The notes below the pieces were generated by a model. It made no database searches. It was not told the origin of the DNA and saw nothing but the letters and a program-made list of their open reading frames with translations. From contig BMQD01000006.1 in NCBI GenBank assembly GCA_014647935.1, forward strand, positions 62,001 through 126,000: 64,000 nucleotides of DNA. The letters are read 5' to 3'. The position numbers were made by a program, and so were the translations under genes. Of the stretch, positions 61,632 to 64,000 are shown piece after piece; within the stretch, counting starts at the first letter, position 1, and each line of letters opens with the position of its first letter. The stretch comes from Planomonospora parontospora (GTDB taxonomy: Bacteria > Actinomycetota > Actinomycetes > Streptosporangiales > Streptosporangiaceae).

Positions 61632-62195
61632 GGTGTACGGCCGAGCGGCCCGCGCCTCCCGCAGTGCCGTTCCCCACCACATGAGCTGGTCCAGCAGGAC
61701 CTTCGCGGCGCCGTCGACGCCCGCCCGGTCGAGCGGCTCGCCGCGCTCGTCGAACCGGGTCTCCACCCGGTGGAAGCTCACCGTGTCGCGCAGGGTGACC
61801 ACATGGAGCTCGGCCAGGACGAGGCGGAGCTGCTCCACCGCGCGCAGGCCGCCGGACTGCCCGCCGTACGAGACGAACGCGGCGGGCTTGGCGGCCCACT
61901 CCCGGCGGACCGCGTCGATCGCCAGCTTCAGGACGGCCGGGTAGGCGTGGTTGTGCTCCGGCGTGATCATCACGAAGCCGTCGGCGGCGCCGATGCGGGC
62001 GGCCAGTTCGCGGGCCTCCCGCGTCCCGGCTCCGGCGCGTGGGGCCGAGGGCGCCGGCAGCGGCGTCCGGCCGAGGTCCACGACGTCCGGCCGCAGGTCG
62101 TCCCGGAGCCCGGTCTGACCGAGGAACCACCGGAGCACGTTTGCTCCGGACCGGCTCTCCGGGTCGGCGGCGTTGATCACTGCGATGTCGAGCAT
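61626..62195 (-). CDS. NADPH-dependent FMN reductase family protein
   Basis: A 189-residue flavodoxin-fold reductase. ESRSGANVLRWF binds FMN phosphate, and TPEHNHAYPAVLKLAIDAV and SYGGQSGG are characteristic of the chromate/FMN/azo-reductase group. It uses NADPH to reduce quinones or flavins in the cytoplasm; the physiological substrate is unknown. Single gene, with a stop-spanning repeat at its end. Confidence 0.9.
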   Translation of the reverse strand: MLDIAVINAADPESRSGANVLRWFLGQTGLRDDLRPDVVDLGRTPLPAPSAPRAGAGTREARELAARIGAADGFVMITPEHNHAYPAVLKLAIDAVRREWAAKPAAFVSYGGQSGGLRAVEQLRLVLAELHVVTLRDTVSFHRVETRFDERGEPLDRAGVDGAAKVLLDQLMWWGTALREARAARPYTV

Positions 62196-62282
62196 GGCGT
62201 CTCCCGGCGTCAGGGCGTTCCTGCGGAACAGCCTGCAACCTCGACCTCGGTAGAGGTCAACCCGGGCGTCCGCCGGGGGCGG

Positions 62283-63932
62283 TCACCGCTCGGCGACCTT
62301 CCCGGAATCGACGTGGAGGTGGCGGGTGGTGTGCACGGCATCGAGCATCCGGCGGTCGTGGGTGACCAGCAGGAGCGTGCCGGGATAGGAGGCCAGCGCC
62401 GACTCCAGCTGTTCGATGGCGGGCAGGTCGAGGTGGTTGGTCGGCTCGTCGAGGACGAGCAGGTTCACCCCGCGGGCCTGGAGCAGCGCGAGCGCGGCCC
62501 GGGTCCGCTCCCCCGGCGACAGCGTGGCGGCCGGGCGGAGCACGTGGTCGGCGCGCAGGCCGTACTTGGCGAGCAGCGTCCGCGCCTCGGCCGGCGCCAT
62601 GTTCCCCGAGGCGCCCCCGGCGGCCGCGCCGAAGGCGTCCAGCAGCGGCTCGTCCCCGAGGAAGAGGCCGCGCGCCTGGTCCACCTCGCCGACGACCACG
62701 CCCGGGCCGAGGGAGGAGTGGCCCTCCTCCAGGGGGAGGCGGCCGAGCAGCGCGGCGAGCAGCGTGGACTTGCCCGAGCCGTTGACGCCCGTGATCGCCA
62801 CCCGCTCGGCCCAGCCGATCTGGAGGTCCACCGGGCCGAGGGTGAACGCGCCGCGCCGCGCGACGGCGCCGCGCAGGGTCGCGACGACCGCCCCGGCCCG
62901 GGGCGCCACCGCGATCTCCATCCGCAGCTCCCACTCCTTGCGGGGCTCCTCGACCACCTCCAGCCGCTCGATCAGCCGCTCGGTCTGGCGGGCCTTGGCA
63001 GCCTGCTTCTCGGTCGTCTCGACGCGGGCGTTGCGGCCGATCTTGTCGTTGTCGCTCATCTTCCGCCGCGCGTTCTTGACGCCCTTCTCCATCCAGTTGC
63101 GCTGGGTCAGAGCGCGGGCCTTGAGCTCGGAGACGGTATCGGCGTACTCCTCGTACTGCTCGCGGGCGTGCCGCCGGGCGACCTCGCGCTCGGCGAGATA
63201 GGCCTCGTAGCCGCCGCCGTAGGCGCGCACCCGCCGCTGGGCGAGGTCGAGCTCGACGATCCGGTTGGCGGTCCTGGCCAGGAACTCGCGGTCGTGGCTG
63301 ACCAGGACCGTCCCGGCCCGCAGCCCGGTGACGAAGCGCTCCAACCGCTCCAGGCCGTCCAGGTCGAGGTCGTTGGTGGGCTCGTCGAGCAGGAAGACGT
63401 CGTAGCGGCTGAGCAGCAGGGAGGCCATGCCCGCCCGGGCGGCCTGGCCGCCGGACAGGGCCGTCATCGGCCGGTCGAGCTCCACCGCCAGACCGAGCTC
63501 GGCGACGACCGCCTCGGCCCGCTCCTCCAGGTCCGCGCCGCCCAGGGCCAGCCACCGCTCCAGGGCCGCGGCGTACTCGTCGTCGGCCCCGGGGCGGCTC
63601 TCGACCAGGCCCTCGGTGGCGGCGTCGAGCGCGCGCTGGGCGCCGGCCACCCCGGTCCGCCTGGCCAGGAAGGCCGCGACCGTCTCGCCCGCCCGGCGCT
63701 CGCGCTCCTGGGGCAGGTAGCCGACCGTCGCCGTGGGCGGGCTGAGCCGTACCGAGCCCTCCTCGGGCGGGAGCAGGCCCGCCAGGATGCGCATCAGGGT
63801 GGACTTTCCGGCTCCGTTCGCCCCGACCAGCCCGACGACGTCGCCGGGGGCGACGACCAGGTCGAGGCCGGAGAAGAGGGCGCGGTCCCCGTGCCCGGCG
63901 GCGAGGTCCTTGACGACGATGGTGGCGCTCAT
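62283..63932 (-). CDS. ABC-F ATPase
   Basis: A 549-residue protein with two ABC cassettes and no membrane segments. Walker A motifs are GANGAGKST (about 38) and GVNGSGKST (about 382); signatures are LSGGQAARAG and LSPGERTRAA; DEPTNDLDL and DEPTNHLDL are the ABC-F hallmarks. A charged, basic linker (about 235-330) joins them. ABC-F proteins act on the ribosome as translation factors or protect it from antibiotics; which type cannot be decided. The second signature, SPGE, is a variant. Confidence 0.92.
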   Translation of the reverse strand: MSATIVVKDLAAGHGDRALFSGLDLVVAPGDVVGLVGANGAGKSTLMRILAGLLPPEEGSVRLSPPTATVGYLPQERERRAGETVAAFLARRTGVAGAQRALDAATEGLVESRPGADDEYAAALERWLALGGADLEERAEAVVAELGLAVELDRPMTALSGGQAARAGMASLLLSRYDVFLLDEPTNDLDLDGLERLERFVTGLRAGTVLVSHDREFLARTANRIVELDLAQRRVRAYGGGYEAYLAEREVARRHAREQYEEYADTVSELKARALTQRNWMEKGVKNARRKMSDNDKIGRNARVETTEKQAAKARQTERLIERLEVVEEPRKEWELRMEIAVAPRAGAVVATLRGAVARRGAFTLGPVDLQIGWAERVAITGVNGSGKSTLLAALLGRLPLEEGHSSLGPGVVVGEVDQARGLFLGDEPLLDAFGAAAGGASGNMAPAEARTLLAKYGLRADHVLRPAATLSPGERTRAALALLQARGVNLLVLDEPTNHLDLPAIEQLESALASYPGTLLLVTHDRRMLDAVHTTRHLHVDSGKVAER

Positions 63933-64000
63933 GGGGGAACGCTATCCGCCTCCCGGGCGTCGGCCGAATCGATTTCCGGGGGATCGGCAAGCCGTATTTC

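Overview
The window is very GC-rich, uses GTG and TTG starts freely, and is packed with ATGA/GTGA gene overlaps. It carries families typical of filamentous actinomycetes: large ATP-binding LuxR-type and NB-ARC/TPR regulators, MbtH, polyphosphate glucokinase, a CBM2-GH6 cellulase, a DUF5709-like protein and PAC2. This suggests a mycelial actinobacterium, possibly of the Streptosporangiales; that placement is inference. I saw no rRNA, tRNA, CRISPR array, insertion sequence or prophage.

Region 1 (1-12.8 kb) is a small natural-product cluster. A minus-strand operon encodes an NRPS (C-A-PCP-TE) fused to an MFS exporter, then MbtH, a carrier protein, a stand-alone acyl-adenylating enzyme and a second condensation protein that runs off the left edge. 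A divergent plus-strand operon encodes 2-oxoacid dehydrogenase E1-alpha, E1-beta and E2. In the shared 545-base gap, each direction has a recognisable promoter followed at about +1 by a TGGGAGCGNTCCCA-type palindrome. This is the operator of the cellobiose-responsive LacI-family repressors CebR/CelR. The same perfect 14-mer lies upstream of the GH6 cellulase at 57.5 kb. The simplest reading is that this cluster and cellulose degradation share one repressor.

Region 2 (12.9-30.5 kb) holds CopC, CopD and a convergent membrane protein with a duplicated Asp/His motif. It continues with an orphan molybdopterin oxidoreductase subunit, a hydrolase-ABC ATPase fusion with its permease, a secreted protein, a LigT-like phosphoesterase, an NB-ARC/TPR regulator, a class I terpene synthase, PAC2 and Gfo/Idh/MocA proteins, and a WYL regulator.

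Region 3 (30.5-46 kb) has two UvrA-like ABC ATPases without the UvrB-binding region, each divergent from a regulator (WYL; double MerR). Between them lie a tyrosine phosphatase, an acyl-CoA dehydrogenase under a TetR-type operator, a CopD-like membrane protein, a pentapeptide-repeat protein, a gamma-glutamyltransferase, a HAD hydrolase, a LuxR regulator with an apparent internal deletion, and small cupin, DUF1330 and SnoaL proteins.

Region 4 (45.9-64 kb) has an overlapping pair of membrane-anchored NB-ARC/TPR ATPases, the helicase HrpA, the GH6 cellulase, a sortase-like protein without its catalytic cysteine, polyphosphate glucokinase, an ABC exporter, an FMN reductase and an ABC-F ATPase.

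A recurring oddity is short tandem duplications at the 3' ends of unrelated genes, often copying the stop codon itself.
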